A stretch of 64,000 nucleotides of DNA, from the NCBI GenBank assembly GCA_963751835.1, contig CAVVWD010000035.1:62001-126000 (forward strand), read 5' to 3'. Below the pieces are notes generated by a model. The model was not told where the DNA came from. It saw nothing but the letters and a program-made list of their open reading frames with translations, and did not search any database. The position numbers were made by a program, and so were the translations under genes. This DNA is from JACVRW01 sp963751835. Its GTDB lineage: Bacteria; Actinomycetota; Thermoleophilia; Solirubrobacterales; Thermoleophilaceae. Within the stretch, counting starts at the first letter, position 1. Each line of letters opens with the position of its first letter. Shown here in pieces: positions 9,132 through 17,902 of the stretch.

Positions 9132-9359
9132 TCAGAGGCCCGGCTTCGTGACCATCAGGTACACGGCCACGAACACCAGCAGGCTGGCGAAGCCGCCGAG
9201 CGCCGCCTCGATCCGCACCCTGCGCTGGTACTCGGCCGACAGAACCACCTCACCGCTCCCAGAGGCTGCGATGTCGCGCTCGACCATCGCTTCGAGCCGG
9301 CGGTCCTCCGGGATGTGGAGGAACAGCGAGACCTCGTAACCGCTGACGGCGAGCGTCAG
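9132..9359 (-). CDS. Small membrane protein, possible CTG start
   Basis: An open frame of 75 codons shows strong coding-like third-position GC and ends in a hydrophobic helix (about residues 52-70) closing with MVTKPGL. No ATG or GTG precedes the coding-like part. A CTG at 9357-9359 overlaps the TGA of the upstream oxidoreductase (CTGA) and has GGAGG about 5 bases before it, so a CTG start with translational coupling is plausible. The alternative is an internal ATG giving about 50 aa. The C-terminus recalls the end of DUF2269-type membrane proteins, but this is not enough to name it. Confidence 0.5.
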   Translation of the reverse strand: MTLAVSGYEVSLFLHIPEDRRLEAMVERDIAASGSGEVVLSAEYQRRVRIEAALGGFASLLVFVAVYLMVTKPGL

Positions 9360-10342
9360 CGCACCTCCAACACGACCTTGCCGGTCGCGCCGCGCGAGTC
9401 GATCAGCTCGAGCGCGTCCGCCGCCTGCTCGAGGGGGAAGCGGGCGCCCACGATCGGCTGGACGAATCCCCGTTCGGCCAGCTCGCCCACGGCCGCGCCG
9501 ATCTCGCGGTTCACGTCCGGCTTCCCCAACACGTAGGCGCCCCAGCCCGCGCCCACCACATCGAGGTTGTTCAGCAGCAGCCGGTTGACGCGCACCTCGG
9601 GAATCGAGCCGCCCGTGAAGCCCACGACGACGCAGCGGCCGTTCTCACGCAGCGAGCGCAGGCTGTCGGTGAAGCGGTCGCCGCCGACCGGGTCGATCAC
9701 GATGTCGACCCCACCACCGGAGAGCTCCTTCGCCTGATCCTTCCAGGGCCCGTCCGAACGCACCACCTCGTCGGCGCCTGCCTCGCGCGCCACGCGCTCC
9801 TTCTCGTCGCTCGACACCACGCCGATCGTCCGCGCCCCGAGCCCCCTCGCGATCTGCAGTGCGGCGGTGCCCACGCCGCCGGCCGCGCCGTGCACGAGCA
9901 CCGTCTCGCCCTCGCGGTAGCGCCCGCGCATCACGAGCGCGAAGTACGCGGTGTGATAGTTCAGGACGAGGCTCGCCCCCTGGGCGAAGTCGAGCCCGTC
10001 CGGCAGGGGGAAGGTGAGGAACCCCGGCGCGACCGCGATCTCGGCGAAGCCGCCGAGCATGCAGAAGGCGGCCACCTGGTCGCCCGCGGCAAGACCGGTC
10101 CCGTCGGGGGCGCTCGCCACGACGCCGCCCACCTCGCTGCCGGGCACGAATGGCAGCTCAGGCTTGATCTGGTACTCGCCGCGGGTCTGGAGCACCTCGG
10201 GGAACGACACACCCGCGGCGTGCACGTCGACCACCACGCCGTCCCCCGGCGTCACCATGTGCGACGGGTCCGGCTCAGGGAGGTCGACGAGGGAAAGCGC
10301 CGAGCGCGGACCGCTCAGCTCGGTGATCTGGACCGCCCTCAT
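9356..10342 (-). CDS. NADPH:quinone oxidoreductase family protein (MDR, zinc-free)
   Basis: This 328-residue medium-chain dehydrogenase/reductase has an N-terminal GroES-like domain (HAAGVSFPEVLQTRG, LPFVPGSEVGG) and a Rossmann domain with GAAGGVGTAALQIARGLGA around residue 150. The cysteine and histidine zinc ligands of alcohol dehydrogenases are absent, which points to the quinone oxidoreductase/enoyl reductase branch. It starts just after the GFA gene on the same strand and overlaps the small membrane protein. Confidence 0.88.
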   Translation of the reverse strand: MRAVQITELSGPRSALSLVDLPEPDPSHMVTPGDGVVVDVHAAGVSFPEVLQTRGEYQIKPELPFVPGSEVGGVVASAPDGTGLAAGDQVAAFCMLGGFAEIAVAPGFLTFPLPDGLDFAQGASLVLNYHTAYFALVMRGRYREGETVLVHGAAGGVGTAALQIARGLGARTIGVVSSDEKERVAREAGADEVVRSDGPWKDQAKELSGGGVDIVIDPVGGDRFTDSLRSLRENGRCVVVGFTGGSIPEVRVNRLLLNNLDVVGAGWGAYVLGKPDVNREIGAAVGELAERGFVQPIVGARFPLEQAADALELIDSRGATGKVVLEVR

Positions 10343-10354
10343 CGGGCGGGCATC

Positions 10355-10720
10355 CTAATCGAGGTCGTAGTAGTCGCTCGCCTGCTCGGTGTAGATCTGC
10401 TCCACGATCCTCAGCCCCGTGGGCGGGTCGAGCGTGCCGGCAGAGATGCTGATCGTGTCCCGGCCCGGGGCGTCCCAGAACAGGCTCGACCCGCACTCGC
10501 CGCAGAAACCGCGGCTGGCGTGAGCATCGCTGTCCGGGCTCTTGAACCAGCGCAGCGGACCGTCCTCGACGAGGCGCAGCTGCGCGCGCGGAGCCGACGT
10601 CATCGCGCAGACATGCCCGTGCCAGCGCCGGCAGTCGACGCAGTGGCAGAGCTCGACTCCGCGAAGCTCGCCGTCGACCTCATACCTGACACCGCCGCAA
10701 TGGCAGCGACCGGTGGCCAT
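10355..10720 (-). CDS. GFA (glutathione-dependent formaldehyde-activating-like) family protein
   Basis: A 121-residue Mss4-fold zinc protein. CHCGG near the N-terminus, CHCVDCRRWHG and CGECGSSLFW supply the family's zinc-binding cysteines. The start is placed at 10720 (MATGRCHCGG); a longer frame would run into the divergent HD gene. The GFA family name does not prove formaldehyde chemistry. It lies 12 bases upstream of the quinone oxidoreductase on the same strand. Confidence 0.85.
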   Translation of the reverse strand: MATGRCHCGGVRYEVDGELRGVELCHCVDCRRWHGHVCAMTSAPRAQLRLVEDGPLRWFKSPDSDAHASRGFCGECGSSLFWDAPGRDTISISAGTLDPPTGLRIVEQIYTEQASDYYDLD

Positions 10721-10754
10721 CCACGGAATATGCCACGAGCGGTAGCGTGGCGAC

Positions 10755-11315
10755 ATGGAAACCGTGTCCTTCCGCCGCATGGACGAGGCGACGAGTGAGG
10801 ACTACGAGATCCTCGCCCGCCACGAGGAGACGCTGCTGAGGGCGCTCCCCGACCGGCTGCTCGAAGCGGTCGAGGCCCTCGACGAGTCGTTCGGCGGTTA
10901 CAAGGTGACCCGCCAGGAGCACTCGCTGCAGTCTGCGACGCGGGCCTACCATGACGGCCGCGGCGACGAGTACGTCGTGGCCGCGCTCCTCCACGACGTC
11001 GGCGACGTGCTGGCGCCCCACACTCACGGCGAGATGATGGATGCGGTGTTGAAGCCCTTCGTGGCCGAGGACATCCGCTGGATCGTGTCCCACCACGGTG
11101 TCTTCCAGCAGTACTACTACGGACACCTGGTCGGGGGCGACCGGAACGCGCGCGACCGCTACCGGGACCATCCCCAGTTCGACGCCTGCGCCGAGTTCTG
11201 CGAGCTCTACGACCAGAACTGCTTCGATCCGGACTACGAATCGCTGCCGCTCGCGTTCTTCGAGCCGATGGTGCGCAGGGTCTTCGCCGAGCCGCGCTAC
11301 CTCGACCGCGGCTGA
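10755..11315 (+). CDS. HD-domain protein, PhnZ/MIOX-like oxygenase candidate
   Basis: This 186-residue protein has HD-type metal ligands: H56 in RQEHSLQ, H80-D81 in LLHDVGD, a His pair near 89-91, H113/H114 in VSHHGVFQ, and an Asp near 153. The QEHSLQ start and the HHGVFQQYYYG segment resemble the mixed-valent di-iron oxygenases PhnZ and TmpB more than ordinary HD phosphohydrolases. The substrate is unknown. It is divergent from the GFA gene with a 34-base gap and 5 bases upstream of the ammonia-lyase-like gene. Confidence 0.75.
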   Translation: METVSFRRMDEATSEDYEILARHEETLLRALPDRLLEAVEALDESFGGYKVTRQEHSLQSATRAYHDGRGDEYVVAALLHDVGDVLAPHTHGEMMDAVLKPFVAEDIRWIVSHHGVFQQYYYGHLVGGDRNARDRYRDHPQFDACAEFCELYDQNCFDPDYESLPLAFFEPMVRRVFAEPRYLDRG

Positions 11316-11320
11316 CTAGC

Positions 11321-12820
11321 ATGGCGGCTGTCGACGTCGTCCGCCTCACGACCGAGGGCCTCGTAGCCGAGGACGTCGGGCGGCTCGCCCGCGGCGCGAG
11401 GCTCGAGCTCGCGCCCGAGGTGGCACAGCTCGTGCAGGCCAGCCGTTCGGTCGTCGAGCGTGCGCTCCAGGACGGGGAGCTGGTCTACGGGCTCAACACC
11501 GGGGTGGGATCGCGGCGTGACCGGCCCGTGTCGCGTGAGGATCTGGACCGCTACCAGGTTCAGATGGTCATGGACCACGCGGGCGGTGTGGGCGCGCCAC
11601 TGGCCGACGAGGACGTGAGGGCCACAATCGCCGCCCGCGTTGCGGGAATGGCGCGCGGCGGATCGGGAGTTCATCCGGCGGCGCTCGAGACTCTCGTGGC
11701 GATGCTCAACGCCGGGGTGCATCCCATCGTTCCCGCGGTGGGGTCGGTCGGGGCGTCCGACCTCATGCACATGGCCGCGATCGCCATGGTGGTCATGGGC
11801 CGCGGAGAGGCCCGGCTCGAGGGGCGGGCGCTGCCCGGCCGCGAGGCGCTCGCGCGGGTCGGCATCGTGCCGCATCGGCTCCGTCCCAAGGACGGCCTGG
11901 CGCTGATCAGCGGCAATGGCGTGTCGATTGGGCTGGGCGCGCTGGCGGCACTTGCGGCCGAGCGCACGACGGTGCTGGCCGACGTTGCCGGCGCGCTGAC
12001 GCTCGAGGCGATCGGCGGCAACCCGGGCCCGTTCGGGGAGGAGGCCGCTCGCGCCAAGCCGCTGCCCGGGCAGATCGCGGCGGCGGCCCACCTGCGCGAG
12101 CTGCTGGCCGGGGGTGACCTGGCAAGCGACGGGACCGCGCGCTCAGTCCAGGACCCGCTCTCGTTCCGAGTCATGCCGCAGGTACACGGCGCGCTGCGCG
12201 ACCAGGTGGCGGCCACGCGGGCCGCCGTCGAGGTCGAGCTGAACGCCATCGACGACAGCCCGCTCGTCTCGATCGAACAGGATCGCCTGCTGTCCACCGG
12301 CAACTTCCATCCGATGGGCCTGGCGCTCGCCTTCGAGTCACTTCGGGTCGCGCTCGCGCACCTCGGAATGCTGTCCGAGCGCCGCATGAACAAGCTCGTC
12401 ATCGCGCTGTACGGCGAGGCCGGCTTCGAGTTCGGAGTTCGGGAGCCGGGGCGGTACGCGGTGCCGGGCTTCGTCATCTACTCGGCCGCGGCGCTGCTGA
12501 GCGAGCTCAAGCAGCTCGCCTCGCCGGTCACGCTCGATTGCCCGCCGCTTGACCTCGACGTCGAGGACCACGCCACGCTGGCGCCGCAGTCCGTAATGCT
12601 TGCCCGCCGAGCCCTGTTCGTGCTCGAGACGATCCTGGCGATCGAGGTGCTGGTGGCGATCTCGGCGCTGGACGACCAGCCGCAGCTGCCCAGCTTGGGA
12701 CGTGGCACGCGCCCGGTCTACGACGCGGTGCGCGCCACGCTCGAGCCGCTCGAGGCCGACGCATCGGCCGCCACGGTCGTCGAGACCGTGCGCGGAAGGC
12801 TCCTCGAGATCGCCTGGTAG
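11321..12820 (+). CDS. Histidine/aromatic ammonia-lyase family protein with altered MIO motif
   Basis: This 499-residue protein aligns along the HAL/PAL family: YGLNTGVGS near residue 56, GSVGASDLMHMA near 141-152, LISGNG near 200, and GNFHPMGLALAFESLR near 325. In canonical enzymes the third region reads GSVGASGDLAPL.HMA, and Ala-Ser-Gly cyclises to the MIO cofactor. Here the Gly and three further residues are missing (A145, S146, D147), so MIO formation is doubtful. It forms an operon with the HD gene and ends base-to-base against the convergent cupin gene. Confidence 0.8.
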   Translation: MAAVDVVRLTTEGLVAEDVGRLARGARLELAPEVAQLVQASRSVVERALQDGELVYGLNTGVGSRRDRPVSREDLDRYQVQMVMDHAGGVGAPLADEDVRATIAARVAGMARGGSGVHPAALETLVAMLNAGVHPIVPAVGSVGASDLMHMAAIAMVVMGRGEARLEGRALPGREALARVGIVPHRLRPKDGLALISGNGVSIGLGALAALAAERTTVLADVAGALTLEAIGGNPGPFGEEAARAKPLPGQIAAAAHLRELLAGGDLASDGTARSVQDPLSFRVMPQVHGALRDQVAATRAAVEVELNAIDDSPLVSIEQDRLLSTGNFHPMGLALAFESLRVALAHLGMLSERRMNKLVIALYGEAGFEFGVREPGRYAVPGFVIYSAAALLSELKQLASPVTLDCPPLDLDVEDHATLAPQSVMLARRALFVLETILAIEVLVAISALDDQPQLPSLGRGTRPVYDAVRATLEPLEADASAATVVETVRGRLLEIAW

Positions 12821-13309
12821 CTACGCCGCGTTGTCGACGGGGCGCAGCTCCTCGGCGTAGGAGATCGAGGTCCGGCGGAGCGTGCCATCCGGCTCGATCA
12901 CGTATGCGCCCATTCGCCAGAGTGGTGGCGAGTAGGCGTGTATCGAGACCGCCGGGCCTCCGCTTGCCTGGTGCATGCGGTGGACGAGCGAGGCGTCGAA
13001 CCCGAACGTTTCGCCCGCGCGGTAGCAGCGACGGCGCGGCGGGGAGCCCACCGCCAGCCGCTCCTCCACGAGCTCCCCCTCGGCGATCGCGACCGCCCCG
13101 CTGGAGACGTCGTGGTCGTGGAAGCCGGTGTCGTGGCCGTTCATCCAGGAGATGACCCAGACGTCTACGTGGTCATCCCGCCAGAGCTGCGCGAAATGGC
13201 GGTGCTCGGCGTTGAGGTTGACAAGGCCGCGCCACACCGATGGATCCGCGGCGATCGCGGCGACGAGCCGCCGGAGCGCCGGCAGGTCGAGGTCCATATT
13301 CGCGGTCAC
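12821..13309 (-). CDS. Cysteine dioxygenase type I-like cupin
   Basis: A 162-residue single-domain cupin. GFHDHD supplies two of the three iron-binding histidines and VHRMH the third. SIHAYSPP keeps the Ser-x-His-x-Tyr arrangement found in mammalian-type cysteine dioxygenase. It likely adds O2 to a small thiol, but the substrate is not fixed by sequence. The GTG at 13309 overlaps the amidohydrolase stop (GTGA); an ATG at 13297 is an alternative. It is co-transcribed with the amidohydrolase. Confidence 0.83.
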   Translation of the reverse strand: MTANMDLDLPALRRLVAAIAADPSVWRGLVNLNAEHRHFAQLWRDDHVDVWVISWMNGHDTGFHDHDVSSGAVAIAEGELVEERLAVGSPPRRRCYRAGETFGFDASLVHRMHQASGGPAVSIHAYSPPLWRMGAYVIEPDGTLRRTSISYAEELRPVDNAA

Positions 13310-14241
13310 GCCGTCACCTCTGAGAGGGAGAGAAGCCGAGCCGGGTTGCGCGAACGCAGCGCAACACGGACGGCCTCTCCCAGCGCCGGCTCCGCTGCAG
13401 GAAGGACCGGCCGGTCCGAGCCGTACACGAGCGCGTCGACACCGAGCTCGCGGATCACCGCGTCGACCGCCCGCGGTCCGTAGGAGGAGGTGTCGAGGAA
13501 GACGTCCGGGTCGGCGACCGGCCGCCCGCCGCGCGCAAGCAATCGCTCGCGGTGCAGTGGCCCGAGGCCGGCCAGCATCGCGAAGCACACCCGCAGCCGA
13601 GGGTGTGCCGGCCGGCCGAACGCGGCAAAGGCGTTCCAGGCGGCGTTCATGGCGGCCACGTACCGGGTGGCGGCGGGCCACCAGGACGGGACGGGCCCGA
13701 TCGAGTTGTCGATCCCGTTCGCACGAAGGGTGTCCGGCGCCGGGCCGGGGTGGATGAGCAGCGCGGCACCCCGTTCCTCCAGCAGCTGGAGCATGGGTCC
13801 GCAGCGCTCGAACCCGGCCGGTCCCGCGAGCGCCTCGGCGGGCAGGCAGGCTCCGGCGAAGCCGTCATCGAGCAGGACACCGAGACCCTCGTGGTCCGGC
13901 TCGCTCAGGCAGGGGGCTGCCCAGGCGCCGAGCTCGGTAGGAAGTGCCGCGGCGCCCGCGTGCCAGGCGTCGAGCAGGGGTCGTGCAGCGTCGGGCGGGA
14001 GTGCCTCGATGCCGAGCGGGCTCGAGAGCGCGACGTAGGCGCGATCGAGCCCGTCGGCACGGACAAGGTCCGCGCGCGCCTCGGCGTCGTGGTCGGCGAG
14101 ATCGATCGCCGCATCCGGCTCTCCGGGCACCTCCACGACCCAGCCCTCGCGCCGCCGGCGCACGCGCGGCGCTTCGCGCCGGCGGGCAAGCTCGGCGACC
14201 AGCGGCTCGGGCCAGAGGTGCTGGTGGACGTCGATCTGCAC
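13306..14241 (-). CDS. Amidohydrolase-family (amidohydrolase 2-like) metal-dependent hydrolase
   Basis: This 311-residue TIM-barrel protein begins VQIDVHQHLWPEP, where the HxH pair is the family's first metal site. LLIHPGPAP supplies a further histidine and LVYGSDRPV the C-terminal aspartate. The GTG start at 14241 is chosen because the DVHQH strand normally begins within the first few residues and the operator lies just upstream. It is divergent from a LacI gene, which is its likely regulator. The substrate is unknown; lactone hydrolase or decarboxylase activities occur in the family. Confidence 0.8.
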   Translation of the reverse strand: MQIDVHQHLWPEPLVAELARRREAPRVRRRREGWVVEVPGEPDAAIDLADHDAEARADLVRADGLDRAYVALSSPLGIEALPPDAARPLLDAWHAGAAALPTELGAWAAPCLSEPDHEGLGVLLDDGFAGACLPAEALAGPAGFERCGPMLQLLEERGAALLIHPGPAPDTLRANGIDNSIGPVPSWWPAATRYVAAMNAAWNAFAAFGRPAHPRLRVCFAMLAGLGPLHRERLLARGGRPVADPDVFLDTSSYGPRAVDAVIRELGVDALVYGSDRPVLPAAEPALGEAVRVALRSRNPARLLSLSEVTA

Positions 14242-14248
14242 GCGTTTG

Positions 14249-14273
14249 TTAAAGGTTTCAGTGAATCGTTTAA
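14249..14273. promoter_or_regulatory. Probable LacI-type operator dyad
   Basis: Arms TTAAAGGTTTCA (14249-14260) and TGAATCGTTTAA (14262-14273) form an inverted repeat matching at 10 of 12 positions, in an AT-rich island inside GC-rich DNA. It sits a few bases upstream of the amidohydrolase start and in the gap shared with the divergent lacI-family gene. Confidence 0.65.
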
Positions 14274-14380
14274 GCCGCACCGCCATTATGCGCCCGGCGG
14301 GCGCGATTTTCAAGCTTGGGGGCGGCTCGGGCCGGATTCGCCCCGCGGACGGTCCGTCCGGTCGGGTAGCCTGCCCAAAG

Positions 14381-15397
14381 GTGCCGGAGCGACAGAAGCG
14401 TCGCGCGACGATCCGGGAGCTGGCCGAGAAGACCGGCCTGTCGACGGCCGCGGTGAGCTACGCGCTGCGGGGGATGCACGTCTCGGCCGAGACGGAGGAG
14501 CGAGTCCGCGCGGCGGCCGCCGAATTGGGCTACGAGGCCGACCCGATCGCCCGCGCGCTGCGCGGCGGCGCCACTGACGTGGTGGGGCTGCTGGTGGGGA
14601 GCCTGGCCGACTTCTGGAACCAGGAGCTGGTGCGTGCCGTGCAGCGCGAGCTGCACGGCGCGGATCTCAGCACGCTCGTCGCCGACGCCGACGGCGAACC
14701 GGAGCGCGAGCTGGACCTCGCCGGACGCCTCGCGGATCGCCGCGTCGACGGCCTTATCGTGCTGCCGATCGGTCCACCCAGCGGCGGCTGGGAGTCGATC
14801 GCGCAGGAGGTGCCCGTGGTCACGATCGGCGATGCCCTACCGGGCGTCACCGCCGTAGGCGAGGTCGTCTTCGACAACAACCGCGGCGTGGAGGACACGC
14901 TGCGCCATCTCAGCGCGCTCGGCCATCGGCGCGTGGCGGTGCTGTCGTGGGCGGTTGAGACCTCTCCCGGCCGTCCGGCAGAGCGGGCAGTGGCGGAGGT
15001 GGCGGCCGCGCTGGGACTGGACTGCCGCATCGTGCCGTGCGCCTACTCGCTCAACGGCTCGCGCCCGCTCGCGCTCGAGCTGCTGTCGGCCGCCGACCGG
15101 CCCACAGCCATGTTCTGTCTCTCGGACTCGATCGCCTACGGCGTCTACGTAGCCTGCGCGGAGCTCGGTTTGGCCATTCCCACCGACGTGTCGGTCGCCG
15201 GGTTCGGCGAGCACCCGATCTCGCGTTTGCTCGCTCCACCGCTCACGTCCACGACTTGGGACGTCGAACGGGTCGCGCAGGTGGCCACGGGCTTCCTGCT
15301 CGACGCGCTCGAGGACGAGCCGCCCGACCGGCCGCTTCGCGAGCTCTTCCACCCGGTGCTGGTGCCGCGGGCGTCGACGGGCCGGGCGCCGGCCTGA
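14381..15397 (+). CDS. LacI-family transcriptional regulator
   Basis: A 338-residue regulator with an N-terminal helix-turn-helix and hinge (TIRELAEKTGLSTAAVSYALRG, then LGYEADPIARALRGG) and a C-terminal periplasmic-binding-protein-like effector domain (DSIAYGVYVACAELGL, DVSVAGFGE). The GTG at 14381 places the DNA-binding domain at the N-terminus; an upstream in-frame ATG would add an implausible leader. It probably represses the divergent amidohydrolase-cupin pair through 14249-14273. Confidence 0.9.
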   Translation: MPERQKRRATIRELAEKTGLSTAAVSYALRGMHVSAETEERVRAAAAELGYEADPIARALRGGATDVVGLLVGSLADFWNQELVRAVQRELHGADLSTLVADADGEPERELDLAGRLADRRVDGLIVLPIGPPSGGWESIAQEVPVVTIGDALPGVTAVGEVVFDNNRGVEDTLRHLSALGHRRVAVLSWAVETSPGRPAERAVAEVAAALGLDCRIVPCAYSLNGSRPLALELLSAADRPTAMFCLSDSIAYGVYVACAELGLAIPTDVSVAGFGEHPISRLLAPPLTSTTWDVERVAQVATGFLLDALEDEPPDRPLRELFHPVLVPRASTGRAPA

Positions 15398-15454
15398 GCC
15401 GGAACGCGGTCACAGCCCGCCCCCCCGCGAGCGCACGGCGCGTGACGACGCCGA

Positions 15455-15471
15455 GCGGGAAGGTCTCCCGC
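15455..15471. terminator. Weak hairpin between convergent lacI-type and ABC genes
   Basis: GCGGGA and TCCCGC are perfect 6-base arms around a 5-base loop, with no U-tract. It lies in the 104-base gap between the convergent LacI gene and the ABC solute-binding gene. This is a position-based guess. Confidence 0.3.
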
Positions 15472-15501
15472 CGGCGCCGTTCACCTGGCTTTATCAAGTC
15501 G

Positions 15502-16470
15502 CTAGAGCAGCTGGTTGGCCTCCAGGAAGCTGCGGGCGACTTCCGCCTCGTCCTGCTTGTCGATCGCCACTGCCTTGTTCATCGAGATCATCGCGTCGTT
15601 GGTCAGCAGCGCGCTGACCTCGTCGATCACGCCGAAGAAGTCCTGGCCGCCGAGCTGCTCGAACTTGTCCTTGTTCATGACCATCGCCACGTGCTGGTAG
15701 CCGAACACGCCCTTCGGGTCCTCGAGCACCGTGTACTTGCCGCTCGCCAGCTGAGCGTCGGTGGAGAACACGTTGGCGCTGTCGACGTCACCCGAGTCGA
15801 GCGCCTGGTACTGGATCCCCAGCGCGAGTTGCTTGAACTGGGCGTTGTCGAGGCCGTACTCACTGCGCATGCCCTTCAGGCCCTGGAAGCGGTCGCGGAA
15901 CTCAGGGCGCGCGCCGACCGTGAAGCCGCCCAGCTTCTTCAGGTCCGCGACGCTCTTGAGCCCGTTCTCGTCGGCGAACTCCTTCGTGGTGGCGATCGCG
16001 TCAACGTCGAAGAACGGCGTCTGCGCGCTGATCACCTGACCGCGTTCCTCGTAGAACTCCTGGGCGAGCTCGTAGGTTTCCTGGTCTGACTTCGGGATGA
16101 TGTCCTGGCGCGCGACCACCGCCACCGACACGCCGAGGTACTCGGGGTAGCCGTCGATCTGGCCGCTGGTGAGCGACTTGTCGATGATCTCGGTGGACCC
16201 GATGTTCTTCTTCAGGTTGACCTTGTAGCCCTTCGCTTCGAGCGCCTGCTTGTACAGCTCGCCGAGCACGAACTCCTCGGTGAAGTCCTTGGTGCCGAGC
16301 GTCACCGCCGGCTTGCCCTCGCCCGGCATGCCGGACGAAGCCTGGTCCTGCTCCTGGCCGCCGCCACCCGACCCCCCATCATCATCGTCGTCGTCGCCGC
16401 AAGCGGCGAGCGCCAGGGCCGCGAGCAGCGCGAGCAGCGCCAGCAGCACGCGGAAGGTACCTCGACTCAT
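15502..16470 (-). CDS. Betaine/choline-type ABC transporter substrate-binding lipoprotein (OpuCC/OsmX family)
   Basis: This 322-residue exported protein has a signal peptide ending in a lipobox (LAALALAACG), then an acidic/Gly-rich linker (residues about 25-45) and a quaternary-amine-type binding domain (GTKDFTEEFVLGELYKQALEA, IDGYPEYLG). The start is set by GAGGAGGA just upstream of the ATG at 16470. It is the last gene of the ABC1 operon. Osmoprotectant, betaine or choline uptake is inferred from family and from the surrounding catabolic genes. Confidence 0.88.
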   Translation of the reverse strand: MSRGTFRVLLALLALLAALALAACGDDDDDDGGSGGGGQEQDQASSGMPGEGKPAVTLGTKDFTEEFVLGELYKQALEAKGYKVNLKKNIGSTEIIDKSLTSGQIDGYPEYLGVSVAVVARQDIIPKSDQETYELAQEFYEERGQVISAQTPFFDVDAIATTKEFADENGLKSVADLKKLGGFTVGARPEFRDRFQGLKGMRSEYGLDNAQFKQLALGIQYQALDSGDVDSANVFSTDAQLASGKYTVLEDPKGVFGYQHVAMVMNKDKFEQLGGQDFFGVIDEVSALLTNDAMISMNKAVAIDKQDEAEVARSFLEANQLL

Positions 16471-16483
16471 TGCATCCTCCTCC

Positions 16484-17179
16484 TCACTGGTTGGTTGCGG
16501 GTGTGATTGCCGGCTCCAGCAGCATCTCCTGTCCACCCTTGCGAAGGCCGCGCGGGGTCACCAGGTGCTGGAGGAGCGCGAAGAAGCCCTCTGTGGCGAA
16601 AGCAAGCGCGGCGATCGCGATCGAGCCGGCCACGACACCCTCGGGGCCGTAGGTCGGCTGGTTGACAATGATGTCGCCGAGTCCGCCCCCTCCGGCCAAT
16701 GCTGCGAGCGTGGCGGTGGCGACCACGTAGACCGCCGCGGTCCGGATGCCGGCGAACGTGAGCGGCAGCGCCAGCGGCAGCTCTACCCGAAGCAATACCT
16801 GGCGCGGTCGCATCCCCATGGCGCGGGCCGCCTGGACCGCGTCCGGGTCGACCTGGTCGACGGCCACGTAGGCGTTGGCCAGCATGACGGGCGCGGCGAG
16901 GATCACAAGCGCGACCATCACGTTGAGAAAGCCGACGCCGAGCAGCCCGAGCCCGATCGAGATGACCGCGAGGCTCGGCAGCGCCCGGCCGACGTTCGAC
17001 ACGTTGATTGCGATGAACGAGCCGCGATGGAGGTGGCCGAGCCACACGCCCAGCGGGATCGCGACAACCACGGCGACGCCGATCGCCGCGCCCGAGAGAA
17101 GCAGGTGCTCGACCGTCTTGTCCCAGATCAGCGCAGTGTTGTCCCGCAGGAACTCGATCGCGTTGGAGAAGGTGTCCAC
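16484..17179 (-). CDS. Betaine/choline ABC transporter permease
   Basis: A 231-residue inner-membrane protein with about five hydrophobic helices and the BPD permease EAA-like segment (DAVQAARAMGMRPRQVLLRVELP), which contacts the ATPase. It belongs to the OpuCB/YehW-type ProW family. It begins next to the stop of the second permease gene and 13 bases before the substrate-binding gene. Confidence 0.88.
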   Translation of the reverse strand: MDTFSNAIEFLRDNTALIWDKTVEHLLLSGAAIGVAVVVAIPLGVWLGHLHRGSFIAINVSNVGRALPSLAVISIGLGLLGVGFLNVMVALVILAAPVMLANAYVAVDQVDPDAVQAARAMGMRPRQVLLRVELPLALPLTFAGIRTAAVYVVATATLAALAGGGGLGDIIVNQPTYGPEGVVAGSIAIAALAFATEGFFALLQHLVTPRGLRKGGQEMLLEPAITPATNQ

Positions 17180-17902
17180 TCAGGCCCTCCTCACCCGCAC
17201 CCACGGTGCGAGGCCGCGCTGCACCAGCACGAGCAGCCCGTCAACCGCGAGCGCGAGCAGCACCGCCAGCACGCCGGCGGTGATGAATTCCGTCTTGAAG
17301 CCGCTCTGGATCGCGTTGAAGATCGGCTGGCCCAGGCCGCCCACGCCGATGTACGCGGCGACGGTCGCGAGGCTGATGATCGTGACAGTTGCGATCCGAA
17401 TGCCGGCGATGATGGCCGGCAGCGCAAGCGGCAGGTCCACGCGCCAGAGCATCTGCGCGGGGGTCAGCCCCATCGCGCGCGCCGCCTCGCGCGCGTCTTC
17501 GGGGACCTCGCGCAGCCCGGTGATGATGTTGCGGAACAGGATCAGCAGGGTGTACGAGACCAGGGCGATCTCCGCGCTCGTGACGGTCAGTCCCGTGATC
17601 GGAACCATGAGCTGGAAGAACGCCAGGCTCGGGATCGTGTAGAGGAACGAGGCGAAGATCGAGAACGGGGTCTCGAACCAGCCGAAGCTGTACGCGGTGA
17701 GCGCCGCCGCGAAGGCGATCGCGAAGCCGATGCCGACCGCGATCGCGGTCAGCTCGATGTGCTCGACCAGCCGCGGGGCAAAGACTCGGTCGAAGTTGTC
17801 CACCACCCAGTCGAAGCAGAACTGGCGGTTCTCGCGGACGCAGTCGCTGCCGCGCTCGAACTCGGGGATGACCGGGCCGTCTTGCGCGAGGACGGTGATC
17901 AT
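17180..17902 (-). CDS. Betaine/choline ABC transporter permease
   Basis: A 240-residue permease paralogous to its downstream neighbour, with the EAA loop reading DAREAARAMGLTPAQMLWRVDLP near residue 150 and five predicted membrane helices. It overlaps the ATPase gene by 4 bases (ATGA). Two separate permeases plus a CBS-type ATPase and a binding protein is the usual OpuC-type arrangement. Confidence 0.88.
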   Translation of the reverse strand: MITVLAQDGPVIPEFERGSDCVRENRQFCFDWVVDNFDRVFAPRLVEHIELTAIAVGIGFAIAFAAALTAYSFGWFETPFSIFASFLYTIPSLAFFQLMVPITGLTVTSAEIALVSYTLLILFRNIITGLREVPEDAREAARAMGLTPAQMLWRVDLPLALPAIIAGIRIATVTIISLATVAAYIGVGGLGQPIFNAIQSGFKTEFITAGVLAVLLALAVDGLLVLVQRGLAPWVRVRRA